64,000 nucleotides of DNA. Source: Candidatus Nanosynbacter sp. TM7-075. GTDB taxonomy: Bacteria > Patescibacteriota > Saccharimonadia > Saccharimonadales > Saccharimonadaceae. Made by a program: the position numbers and the translations under genes. This document shows positions 1 to 7,409 of this stretch, one piece after another. Location: contig NZ_JAJQJW010000002.1 in the NCBI RefSeq assembly GCF_022828255.1, forward strand, positions 62,001-126,000. Reading direction: 5' to 3'. The notes beneath the pieces are model-generated. The model did not search any database, was not told where the DNA came from, and saw nothing but the letters and a program-made list of their open reading frames with translations. Within the stretch, counting starts at the first letter, position 1, and each line of letters starts with the position of its first letter.

Positions 1-438
1 ATTTGGCACCTCATAAGCTACAAAATGCGGAGCTACAGTCGTGATATCATTAAGCGGTTCAACAACTAGCACATCTTTAATCGCACTCGCATTAATAAAA
101 TCACGAGAGACTTTATCTTCTACGTTCGCAGTAATTAGCAAATCTGGCTGCTCAGCAGTGGTCGTATGAAAATCTAGCACCAATTCTGGCTGCAACAACT
201 TAATTCGATCTTCTATAGCCTTCGATCGTCGCGCTTCGTACGTATCCAAACCAGACCCATAACTCCTATTCAAATCAGACTCAACGTATCGAACGTTCTG
301 CGAATAAGCTCTGGGGTTAGCCACCATAAAATCAACGTATTCTAACAGCTCCGAACGTTTATTTAACATATACGAAAGCACGTTCGGTCCCAGCAACTCA
401 TTGCCATGAGTAGAAATAATTGCAAGTATTTTCGTCAT
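1..438 (-). CDS. Succinylglutamate desuccinylase/aspartoacylase-family zinc hydrolase (partial, C-terminus outside window)
   Basis: The N-terminal 146 residues are visible; the rest lies beyond base 1. Zinc-hydrolase signatures of the AstE/AspA (M14-like) family are in order: HGNE near residues 11-14 (zinc His and Glu), NPRA near 41, DLNR at 55-58 (substrate Arg) and DFHTTT at 90-94 (second zinc His). The family removes acyl groups from N-acylated amino acids or trims small peptides; the substrate cannot be told here. The ATG at 438 shares one base with the stop of the upstream GNAT gene (TAATG), so the two are probably co-translated. Confidence 0.8.
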   Translation of the reverse strand, partial: MTKILAIISTHGNELLGPNVLSYMLNKRSELLEYVDFMVANPRAYSQNVRYVESDLNRSYGSGLDTYEARRSKAIEDRIKLLQPELVLDFHTTTAEQPDLLITANVEDKVSRDFINASAIKDVLVVEPLNDITTVAPHFVAYEVPN

Positions 439-1001
439 TACGCCTCACTTTCTTTAATAACTTTTGATGCCAAGACTAATGCACTACCCGGATTAGAGAG
501 CTCGGGAAACCTTTCCTTTAGTGATATGTTATCGCCTCTTAGGTTACGATTAGCAGGGTCACTGACACCATAAAGACCCTCTTGACCATATCTACCAACA
601 TGATAAGCAACTCCATCCACAAATTCCGCACCATTCATACTACCAGCCAACAATTCTAGTTCTTTATCCGCATTAAGAGGAAATGTCCCACTATAACGAT
701 TGAGTATGCCTACTGTAGATGGATTTCTAGTATATGCAGTCAGATAGGTTGGTCTCTCGTTTTCTACATAATCGGCTACTAATTGTCCACCAAATCCATT
801 GCCCTGATATCGTGGATCTATTGCTATGCCCACAAGCTCCACCGCTAAACTGCCAACACACGCACTGTACAAAGCAAATCCCTTCAATTCACCATCAACA
901 TAGCCCAACTGTATGCAATCAGATTCCAAAACATGCGCCTCTGTATCCTGATACATTGCAGACTCAGACTGTTCAAACCCTAGAGAAGCTAGATAATTCA
1001 C
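438..1001 (-). CDS. GNAT-family N-acetyltransferase, body reading frame
   Basis: The 187-residue frame contains a clear GNAT motif A (VGIAIDPRYQGNGFGGQL, about residues 57-74), where the Q-G-x-G-x-G loop binds acetyl-CoA. The only start in this frame is a GTG at 1001 on the edge of a run of seven G. A far better start (ATG at 1057, preceded by AGGAGG) lies upstream in another frame and ends in the G run. The gene is therefore either frameshifted or phase-variable; one extra G would fuse the two parts. The substrate is unknown. It is followed by the aspartoacylase-family gene with a one-base overlap. Confidence 0.75.
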   Translation of the reverse strand: MNYLASLGFEQSESAMYQDTEAHVLESDCIQLGYVDGELKGFALYSACVGSLAVELVGIAIDPRYQGNGFGGQLVADYVENERPTYLTAYTRNPSTVGILNRYSGTFPLNADKELELLAGSMNGAEFVDGVAYHVGRYGQEGLYGVSDPANRNLRGDNISLKERFPELSNPGSALVLASKVIKESEA

Positions 1002-1057
1002 CCCCCCATTTGAGCATCGGTCATATTGTTTGGCTTAATAGTTAAAATTTCTCTCAT
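998..1057 (-). other. Detached N-terminal segment of the GNAT gene
   Basis: An ATG at 1057 is preceded by AAAAGGAGG with about 7 nt spacing, the best ribosome site nearby. It opens a 19-codon frame (MREILTIKPNNMTDAQMGG) that stops right after the G7 tract at 1001-1007. With eight G it would read straight into the acetyltransferase. A promoter-like TTGTAT, 16 bp, TAAAAT lies just upstream. Confidence 0.6.
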
Positions 1058-1133
1058 AAATTTATCCTCCTTTTTAGCATAAATCCATTTTACACCATAG
1101 ATATATTTATACAAGACTGTATACACTAGCGTT

Positions 1134-2483
1134 TTACCGTATAAAGTCCTCAACCTTAACTCGCCTCTGCTCCGTCGTATCTCGCTCACGAATGGTAACG
1201 GTGTCATCTTCCAGCGTCTGAAAATCGATAACTACGCAGTGCGGCGTACCAATTTCATCCTGACGGCGATAACGCTTACCGATGTTTCCATTGTCATCCC
1301 ACATAACGCGTCCAGGATTTTTCTTAGATAGGTTAGCGTAAATTTCACGCGCCTTCTCCACCAATTCTGGCTTATTTTTAAGCAACGGCGAAACGGCAAA
1401 TTTAACCGGCGCCAAATGTTCTGGAAGCGCCAAATAAACACGCTTACTGCCGTTCTGCTCGTCCTCACGATACGCGCTCGACAACACCGCCATCAGCGCC
1501 CGCTCGACGCCAAAACTCGGCTCAATCACATGCGGCACGAACTTTTCATTCGTCCCCTTAATCGTATATTCCATACTCTTCCCGCTGACGCGCTGAATAT
1601 TCATCAGGTCAAAATCAGTCCGATACGCAATTCCCATCAGCTCTTCTTTGCCAATTGGAAAATCGTATTCGATGTCAATCGTCTTCTTGCTGTAGTGCGC
1701 CCTGTCTTCCGCCGGAACATCCAACTCGTGAATATTATCAGGATTTAATCCCAACGCCTCCAAAAACTCGTGCGTCGACTTCAACAATTCATCAAACGCT
1801 TCCTGCCAATTTTCTGGATTGACAAAATACTCAATCTCCATTTGTTCAAACTCACGGCTACGGAAAACAAAATCTCGCGGCGCAATTTCATTGCGAAACG
1901 CCTTGCCCTGCTGAGCAATTCCAAACGGCAAGTCTGGATAAAAACTATCAACAACGTTCTTAAAATTGGTAAAAATTCCCTGAGCAGTTTCCGGGCGAAG
2001 ATATGCAACACTGTCTTCACTTTCGGTGGCGCCGACGCTCGTCTTAAACATCATATTGAACGTTCGCGATTTGCTTAGCGGATTTCCATCTGGACTTTTA
2101 ATTCCTTTTTCTGCAATCACTTCGTCCATTTGCTCCATCGTCAAGCCGTCAACATCAATACCATTGTCCTTAAGAATGTGGTCAGTGCGATAACGCCGAT
2201 GATTAACCGTATCTTCGCACAATGGGTCAACAAACGTATCCACATGCCCACTCGCCTTCCAAACTTTCGGATTCATCAAAATCGCCGCATCGACGCCATA
2301 GATATCATCACGCTCATCAACAAACATTCGCCACCATAAATTCATGATGTTTCGCTTCAATTGAACGCCCAGTGGACCGTAATCCCACGTTCCAGACAAA
2401 CCGCCATAAACATCCGAACCCTGATAAATAAAACCACGGCGCTTACACAGGCTAATAATATCTTCCATTTTTGCTTGACTCAT
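1134..2483 (-). CDS. glyS: Glycyl-tRNA synthetase (dimeric, class II)
   Basis: This 449-residue protein charges tRNA-Gly. It is the single-chain alpha2 type, not the alpha2beta2 type. Visible signatures are WDYGPLG near 33-39, RPETAQG near 163-169, class II motif 2 (FRNEIAPRDFVFRSREF, about 196-212) and motif 3 (EPSFGVERAL, about 321-330), with an anticodon-binding domain at the C-terminus. I start at the ATG at 2483 because GAGAAAGG lies 7 nt before it; the frame stays open further upstream without a better start. A TGGTATAAT promoter lies at 2535-2543, giving a leader of about 45 nt with a perfect palindrome. Confidence 0.95.
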   Translation of the reverse strand: MSQAKMEDIISLCKRRGFIYQGSDVYGGLSGTWDYGPLGVQLKRNIMNLWWRMFVDERDDIYGVDAAILMNPKVWKASGHVDTFVDPLCEDTVNHRRYRTDHILKDNGIDVDGLTMEQMDEVIAEKGIKSPDGNPLSKSRTFNMMFKTSVGATESEDSVAYLRPETAQGIFTNFKNVVDSFYPDLPFGIAQQGKAFRNEIAPRDFVFRSREFEQMEIEYFVNPENWQEAFDELLKSTHEFLEALGLNPDNIHELDVPAEDRAHYSKKTIDIEYDFPIGKEELMGIAYRTDFDLMNIQRVSGKSMEYTIKGTNEKFVPHVIEPSFGVERALMAVLSSAYREDEQNGSKRVYLALPEHLAPVKFAVSPLLKNKPELVEKAREIYANLSKKNPGRVMWDDNGNIGKRYRRQDEIGTPHCVVIDFQTLEDDTVTIRERDTTEQRRVKVEDFIR

Positions 2484-2497
2484 CAAAAAACCTTTCT

Positions 2498-2514
2498 CCA
2501 TGTTGGCAACATGG
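2498..2514. promoter_or_regulatory. Perfect palindrome in the glyS leader
   Basis: CCATGTTG-G-CAACATGG is a perfect 17-bp inverted repeat, placed between the likely transcription start and the ribosome site of glyS. It could be a dimer-bound operator or an RNA hairpin next to the ribosome site. No regulator is identifiable. Confidence 0.45.
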
Positions 2515-2534
2515 CGATTCACATTATTACCCAA

Positions 2535-2543
2535 ATTATACCA
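2535..2543 (-). promoter_or_regulatory. Extended -10 promoter of glyS
   Basis: The minus strand reads TGGTATAAT, a consensus TGn extended -10, just after the end of recO. Transcription should begin near 2528. Confidence 0.6.
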
Positions 2544-2557
2544 TTTTACGAGCAATT

Positions 2558-3238
2558 TTACACTGCCGCGTGCTGTCTGGCGGTCAACCAACAATCGTTT
2601 ATAACCTCAGTTATTCCGCCAATTTGCGCCACATTCGCGAGCGGCTTGGCCTGGATTAACCTTAACAATTTGATTGCGTCTGCACCCAAATCGCCCTGTT
2701 CCGCCAATCTCAAACCTTTTTCCGCGCTATCGTACATATATTTTTTATCAGGAAGTAGCGCCGCAGTCGTTACGTCCGTTCGAAGATTCAGTTCATCTCC
2801 CAGCAAACTCGCGTATTGCAAATAAAACCACGTTTCAATCAATTTTTGGTTTATCGCAGGATTATTCAATTGCTCCAAAACTTGACTCAGTACATAATAC
2901 CACTCTGGTTCGTCAATATTTTCGCTCGCTGCAGAGACCAATTTCATCACCGAATATGCAAATTGCATTCGATCATAATCTTCCAAAATATGCCGATAAA
3001 AAGCCGACAATCGAGCGGAAGTTAATAGCCCCAAATCGCCCCGACCAGAACGAATAACCACGTCGCAAATCGCGAATAATTCAATTCCGCCCGCCAATTT
3101 ACTGCGCTCCCGACGCACACCTTTTGCGATTACGCTACGTCGACCTTTTGGCGTTAATAACTGCAAAACTCGATCAGCTTCGGCGTAATTCGTTCGCCTC
3201 AGAACAATTGCTTTTACTCGCTCACTCTGCCCCGTCAT
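2558..3238 (-). CDS. recO: DNA repair protein RecO
   Basis: This 226-residue protein matches RecO, which loads RecA with RecF/RecR on SSB-coated gaps. The N-terminal OB-fold shows the typical start: KAIVLRRTNYAEADRVL, then LLTPKGRRSVIAKGVRR and an ELF segment near 53-55. The rest is the helical domain. It overlaps the preceding response-regulator gene by 17 bp, so it sits in one operon with a histidine kinase and a receiver protein. recF is present elsewhere in the window (37 kb). Confidence 0.88.
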   Translation of the reverse strand: MTGQSERVKAIVLRRTNYAEADRVLQLLTPKGRRSVIAKGVRRERSKLAGGIELFAICDVVIRSGRGDLGLLTSARLSAFYRHILEDYDRMQFAYSVMKLVSAASENIDEPEWYYVLSQVLEQLNNPAINQKLIETWFYLQYASLLGDELNLRTDVTTAALLPDKKYMYDSAEKGLRLAEQGDLGADAIKLLRLIQAKPLANVAQIGGITEVINDCWLTARQHAAV

Positions 3239-3593
3239 TTAGAACCTCGCGAAAAATCGCCCGCGCCTCATTCGGACGCATCGATGTTTTATTCAAAATC
3301 GCCTTCACGCCAAGCGGACGCAAATTGTCCATTTTAACGTCAATATTCGTACAAACCACAATCGGCAAACTCGCCAAATCCGCGTACGATCGTAGCTCAT
3401 TCAACAAAGCAATCGCCGTTTCGCCAGCCAACAGCATATCCAAAATTAAAGCATCGGGTTGCCAATCGTCAATAATTTCAATCGCCTGACCACCAGAAAC
3501 CGCCACTCGATATTCCGCGCCAACATCCGCGGCAAACTTGCCCAGAATATCCGCCCAATTCTTATCATCCTCAACGATTAACAGTTTTTTCAT
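3222..3593 (-). CDS. Response regulator, receiver domain only
   Basis: The protein is a 123-residue stand-alone receiver domain. The acidic pocket (E8, D9, D10), phospho-acceptor D52 (LILDMLL), switch T82 and K102 are all present. There is no DNA-binding output domain, so it probably acts by protein contact. Its start overlaps the kinase stop (ATGA) and its end overlaps recO by 17 bp, so the pair is transcribed with a DNA-repair gene. Confidence 0.88.
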   Translation of the reverse strand: MKKLLIVEDDKNWADILGKFAADVGAEYRVAVSGGQAIEIIDDWQPDALILDMLLAGETAIALLNELRSYADLASLPIVVCTNIDVKMDNLRPLGVKAILNKTSMRPNEARAIFREVLNDGAE

Positions 3594-4306
3594 ATCAAGC
3601 TCAACTGCCGACTAATTGGCATTTCTACATAAAAAGTCAGTCCATCACGATGACGAATCAGACCAATTCGCCCGTTCATCGCCCGCGCAAATTGATTCGC
3701 CACGTAAATCCCCAGCCCGCTACTTTCCGGCCTTGTTCGCACGGTTTTTCGCATTTCCATTTCATCAAGCAAAAGCCGATATTCCTTCAAACTCATCATC
3801 GGTCCAAAATCCCGCACGCTCATCCTTACGGCATCTTTTGTCGCCTTAACCGAAACCTTAATCTCCGATCCATCCTCCGTATACGCCAACGCGTTATTCA
3901 AAAAGTTCGCTAAAATTCGCCCCAAAAGTATTCGGTTCGCTAATATCAATTGACTATTTCGACTACTCTTAGGCCAGCTAACTTTTCGCCCATAAAGTAT
4001 TGCGTTGAACTTCGTTTCCATCGCTACTTGCTGACATAAAGCCAACGGGTTGACCGGCTCAAGCGGAAATAACGACGGCGTTAAATTGGCTGAATTTGCC
4101 AAATCAATCGTAAGTTGCAACGCCTGCTCGGAAGTCCGAATGATTCGTTGCTGGATCTGAGTTTTATCGGCAGAACTGGTTAAATCATCGTCCAACAGTA
4201 GCGCCAATTGCCTAATCAAAGCCAACGGCGTTTTCAGCTCGTGTGCCGCCACCAAAACGCTCGGCAATCCCCCAAAATCAGCATCACTCCACTCTTTACC
4301 TGCCAT
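3590..4306 (-). CDS. Soluble sensor histidine kinase
   Basis: The 238-residue kinase has no membrane segment. The H-box AAHELKTPLALIR carries H22, the N-box is FLNNALAY (about 134-142), the G1 region is a degenerate RDFGPMM (about 165-171) and G2 is SSGLGIYVANQFA (about 195-207). There is no obvious sensor domain beyond a short N-terminus, so it likely responds to a cytoplasmic partner. A TATACT hexamer with TGC in front lies 8 nt upstream of the ATG and there is no Shine-Dalgarno, predicting a leaderless mRNA. The kinase, receiver and recO overlap as one operon. Confidence 0.88.
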   Translation of the reverse strand: MAGKEWSDADFGGLPSVLVAAHELKTPLALIRQLALLLDDDLTSSADKTQIQQRIIRTSEQALQLTIDLANSANLTPSLFPLEPVNPLALCQQVAMETKFNAILYGRKVSWPKSSRNSQLILANRILLGRILANFLNNALAYTEDGSEIKVSVKATKDAVRMSVRDFGPMMSLKEYRLLLDEMEMRKTVRTRPESSGLGIYVANQFARAMNGRIGLIRHRDGLTFYVEMPISRQLSLI

Positions 4307-4314
4307 ACAATTCT

Positions 4315-4323
4315 AGTATAGCA
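4315..4323 (-). promoter_or_regulatory. Promoter of the kinase-receiver-recO operon (leaderless)
   Basis: The minus strand reads TGCTATACT, an extended -10, with 8 nt to the start codon at 4306. Confidence 0.55.
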
Positions 4324-4341
4324 AATATGTCTCGGGTTTTT

Positions 4342-5001
4342 CTATTCAGAGATTTTTACGGTGCTCAATATAGTCTGGAAATCTGGCTTAAACGTATCCG
4401 CATCGGTTGAAAAACGAATAGTTTTATCGCGAACTTTCATCAAAACCACAGAGCCGCGCAATTCTTTCTCAAACGTACCGTCAATCCGAGTTGCTGAAAT
4501 TCCATTAAACTCAGTACTACTTGAGGTCAATTCACCCTTCTTTAGTCGTGATTGATAGTCATTCAGCACCGTATCCATATTCTTATTGATAATCTCTAGC
4601 CTCAGCGCAAACCGACTATTTTTATTAGTTGTCGAAGGAACTGAAATAGGGTGAAGATAAGCTTTGTAATCGCCCCTGTCGCTGCCGTCATTCCCTACAT
4701 ATACACTCCAAGTCTTTGGATACATGAACGATACTCGACCATATTCAGCAGGACCAACAAATTCAATACGCGGGTTTTTTGCTTCTTCAGAAAATTTCTT
4801 CTGGTCTGATTCGGCTTGTTCACTCTTCCCCTTAGCAACTTCAATCGCAACTTTACTATCAACGCTGCTTTTTTCTCGGGAATATTGCATGTACGCCCAA
4901 ATTGCCAAAGATCCAGCAATCAAAAACAATATCAGACAGCCGATTGTGCCGACCATCCAGCCATTAACTGAGCCACGCTCACTCTTATCTCTCGTCATCA
5001 T
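4342..5001 (-). CDS. Membrane-anchored extracytoplasmic protein of unknown function
   Basis: This is a 219-residue protein with one transmembrane segment at about residues 14-38, then a charged stalk (about 40-75) and a globular outer domain (about 78-219). The outer domain has a PsbP-like flavour (VSFMYPKTWSVYV, then ISATRIDG), which is a resemblance by eye only. Its -10 (TATACT) lies 7 nt before the ATG with TTTACA 17 bp further up, so it should be leaderless. I do not recognise a specific function. Confidence 0.7.
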   Translation of the reverse strand: MMTRDKSERGSVNGWMVGTIGCLILFLIAGSLAIWAYMQYSREKSSVDSKVAIEVAKGKSEQAESDQKKFSEEAKNPRIEFVGPAEYGRVSFMYPKTWSVYVGNDGSDRGDYKAYLHPISVPSTTNKNSRFALRLEIINKNMDTVLNDYQSRLKKGELTSSSTEFNGISATRIDGTFEKELRGSVVLMKVRDKTIRFSTDADTFKPDFQTILSTVKISE

Positions 5002-5008
5002 ACTGTAA

Positions 5009-5037
5009 AGTATAGCTTATGCTTTAATTGATGTAAA
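5009..5037 (-). promoter_or_regulatory. Sigma70-type promoter, leaderless spacing
   Basis: On the minus strand TTTACA, 17 bp, TATACT, then 7 nt to the ATG at 5001. No ribosome site intervenes. Confidence 0.65.
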
Positions 5038-5041
5038 GATC

Positions 5042-5230
5042 CTACTCAGCGTTGAAATCCTCACTAAGAACTTCAATGTCATGTCGCATATCTTCCAGAG
5101 TGGCAGTAATTTTTTTCGACAATTCTCTCGCCTCAATAAACTTCTGCTTTGCCTCATCCAGATTAAAATCATCGCCTTGGAACCACGCGATTTGCTCGTT
5201 CAATTCAGCCATCATTTGCTCAATTGTCAT
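5042..5230 (-). CDS. xseB: Exodeoxyribonuclease VII small subunit
   Basis: XseB is the small helical subunit that assembles on XseA to degrade single-stranded DNA. The 62-residue protein starts MTIEQMMAELNEQIAWFQ, like the family's two-helix hairpin, followed by LDEAKQKFIEARELSKKI. I prefer the ATG at 5230, which overlaps the end of xseA by 11 bp. A TTG at 5251 would add seven residues (MRIVNND) but is spaced poorly from any ribosome site. Confidence 0.85.
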   Translation of the reverse strand: MTIEQMMAELNEQIAWFQGDDFNLDEAKQKFIEARELSKKITATLEDMRHDIEVLSEDFNAE

Positions 5231-6320
5231 ATCGTTGTTCACTATTCTCAATCCTCGCTTTCATAATTATATCTTTTGTTGTAATCTCTACAATATTACC
5301 AATCTGTAAATCACCCTTGATCATTGCATAACCGCGACGAAGCGCCATTTCCGGATCATACTCAGCGATTACTTTTTGTTGCGACAATGTTGCATTTGCA
5401 GCCACATCCACACGACTTGACCACTGTTTTAGTGCTTCTTTTTGCAACATTGTTGCATTAAGCGACTGTTCTTCGATAACTCTACAAATTGAATCTTTCG
5501 CGTCAATTAGCCTGTAATGCAAATGCCGAATCACTTCTCGCTTGTCAGGAAACAGCAATTGCGCAGCGTTACTCGGCGTGGCTGCGCGAACGTCCGCTGC
5601 CAAATCGCACAAACTCTCATCAATCTCATGACCAATTCCAGTCATTGTCGGAATGCGACTACTCGCCACCGCCCGTACTAGTTTTTCATCGTTAAAACTC
5701 GCCAAATCTTCCGCACTGCCACCGCCACGAATCAAAACAATCACATCTGGAGATTCTGACATTTGACTAAAATATGATATTGCCCGCACAGCTTGATCTG
5801 CAGCGTTCACGCCCTGTACATTAACATCGGCGACTACAAACTTCACGCCGCCCCAACGTTCGCTAGAAATCTTCATAAAGTCCGCATATCCTGCTGCTTT
5901 CGTACTGGAAATAACAGCCACCCTCTGAGGATATTGCGGTAATGGACGCTTTCTTTCAGAATTAAACAAACCCTCAACTGTCAATTTTTGCTTCAAAAGC
6001 TCAAAACTTCGCTTCAAACTTCCCTTGCCTAATGGGCGAATCTCTTGAACATTCAAGCTAAAGGCGCCATTATCCCTAAGCGCCGGCATCGCTCGAACGA
6101 CAACTTTCATTCCATCTTCAATTGGCGTACGTAAATTACTAAAACCAACAAAACACCGAACCAGCCCATCATCATCTTTCAGATCGAAAAAAGCGTATTT
6201 CGGAGGATAAGACTTAAAACTAGAAACCTCGCCCTCAACTTCAACCATTCCAGCAAAAGCCACGTCAAAGGTTTGATTGACAATTGCTATGAAATTGCTA
6301 ACACTAAACCTGGGAATCAT
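5220..6320 (-). CDS. xseA: Exodeoxyribonuclease VII large subunit
   Basis: This 366-residue catalytic subunit of ExoVII has an N-terminal OB-fold (VEGEVSSFKSYPPKYAFFDLKD, with about residues 28-49 covering the ssDNA groove). The catalytic core follows: RVAVISSTKAAGYADF, then VIVLIRGGGSAEDLASFND and GIGHEIDESLCDLAADVRAATPS. It is shorter than the roughly 450 residues usual in proteobacteria, with a reduced coiled-coil tail. It overlaps the upstream membrane-protein gene by 17 bp and the downstream xseB, forming a three-gene operon. Confidence 0.93.
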   Translation of the reverse strand: MIPRFSVSNFIAIVNQTFDVAFAGMVEVEGEVSSFKSYPPKYAFFDLKDDDGLVRCFVGFSNLRTPIEDGMKVVVRAMPALRDNGAFSLNVQEIRPLGKGSLKRSFELLKQKLTVEGLFNSERKRPLPQYPQRVAVISSTKAAGYADFMKISSERWGGVKFVVADVNVQGVNAADQAVRAISYFSQMSESPDVIVLIRGGGSAEDLASFNDEKLVRAVASSRIPTMTGIGHEIDESLCDLAADVRAATPSNAAQLLFPDKREVIRHLHYRLIDAKDSICRVIEEQSLNATMLQKEALKQWSSRVDVAANATLSQQKVIAEYDPEMALRRGYAMIKGDLQIGNIVEITTKDIIMKARIENSEQRYDN

Positions 6321-7371
6321 CTGGCTTGCCGTATTTAATCAGTGCGTGTTGATAGAAAATATAGCCAAAGATAATCGTACCAGTAAGTAAAATTGCTCGC
6401 GTCAAAATTATTCCAGCAATCGCCAAATCTGGCGGAGTGCCTGCCATACTCAAGAAAATAATCATAATGGTCTCATAAACACCCGTCCCTCCAGGCGTAA
6501 ACACGACAATTGCTGCCAATCCCGCCACGCCATATCCAACCATCAGAATCGCCGGATTAACAAAAACACCCAGAGATAGAAACGCCACGGCAAACATCGC
6601 TACATCAAAAACAGTATAAACAGCTCCCCAAATCATCGGTTTTATCAGAAGTTTCGGATGATTGGACAAATCTTGAAAATCGTCCTGCATGTCAACAAAA
6701 AACTCTTCGACTTTCTTCGACTTCATCACTCGTCGCTTCTTACCTAAGGTTGCGATTTTTACCAATGTATTGATGAATTTAGACAATTTAGCGGCAGTCA
6801 TCTGCATACGCCGCTTTGACGAAAACACGAAAATCAGACCAAACGTCAGCGCCAAAACCACGATAATCAGCAAGAAACTCGCCGCAACGATATAACGATT
6901 AACCTTACCGTCAATAGCCAGCGCCAACACAGCAATCACCAATAAAACCAAAAGCGACAAAAATCCCGTAACGTAACGAATCACCTGCGCAAATGTCGAA
7001 CGCGCCGAACTCACGCCAAGTTTATGCATTCGCCACGTCGTATACGAAATACCGCTAACTCCGCCCGACGGAAAAATATGATTGACCAAATTGAGCTCCA
7101 GCGCAATCCTCGTCTGCTCCAGCCTGGAAATATGATGAATCAGGTTCTTCTCTCTTAAATATGAAAAAATCATCTCGCCGCCAGCGAAGTACACGATAAT
7201 CTGAAACGGCAACAATAAGAACAATAGCCATAAATCCGCATGCAAAAACAAATTCCAAGCCTTCACGAGCTCATGCCGAGATAGAAAAATTATTATTGCC
7301 AAAACCGCCAACGTCAAAACGCTCATAATGGCTCGTGGCGATTTCAACAATTGCAACACCTTCGGTAACAT
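6304..7371 (-). CDS. Lysylphosphatidylglycerol synthase TM-region (UPF0104) family membrane protein
   Basis: This is a polytopic protein of about 355 residues with some eight hydrophobic segments. Family hallmarks are NLVNHIFPSGGVSGISYTTW (about 92-111) and FTPGGTGVYETIM near the C-terminus, as in the MprF flippase portion and its stand-alone relatives. The soluble lysyl-transferase domain is absent, so lipid transport or flipping is likelier than aminoacylation. An earlier ATG at 7380 lies inside the TATAAT; the ATG at 7371 is 7 nt after it and suits a leaderless mRNA, so I use it. It is divergent from the Trm11-like gene. Confidence 0.8.
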   Translation of the reverse strand: MLPKVLQLLKSPRAIMSVLTLAVLAIIIFLSRHELVKAWNLFLHADLWLLFLLLPFQIIVYFAGGEMIFSYLREKNLIHHISRLEQTRIALELNLVNHIFPSGGVSGISYTTWRMHKLGVSSARSTFAQVIRYVTGFLSLLVLLVIAVLALAIDGKVNRYIVAASFLLIIVVLALTFGLIFVFSSKRRMQMTAAKLSKFINTLVKIATLGKKRRVMKSKKVEEFFVDMQDDFQDLSNHPKLLIKPMIWGAVYTVFDVAMFAVAFLSLGVFVNPAILMVGYGVAGLAAIVVFTPGGTGVYETIMIIFLSMAGTPPDLAIAGIILTRAILLTGTIIFGYIFYQHALIKYGKPDDSQV

Positions 7372-7378
7372 AACCTTC

Positions 7379-7403
7379 ATTATACCACGATAAATGTTAT
7401 AAT
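7379..7403. promoter_or_regulatory. Divergent pair of extended -10 promoters
   Basis: The minus strand carries TGGTATAAT (hexamer at 7379-7384, 7 nt before ATG 7371). The plus strand carries TGTTATAAT (hexamer at 7398-7403, 6 nt before ATG 7410). Both predict leaderless transcripts. Confidence 0.7.
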
Positions 7404-7409
7404 TACGAC

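Noticed and set aside
734..1045. Plus-strand frame opposite the GNAT gene
   Set aside because: It has no domain, no ribosome site and mirrors the acetyltransferase coding strand.
2484..2594. An in-frame upstream extension of glyS
   Set aside because: The extra codons cross the promoter and palindrome and do not resemble GlyRS; the ATG at 2483 has a ribosome site.
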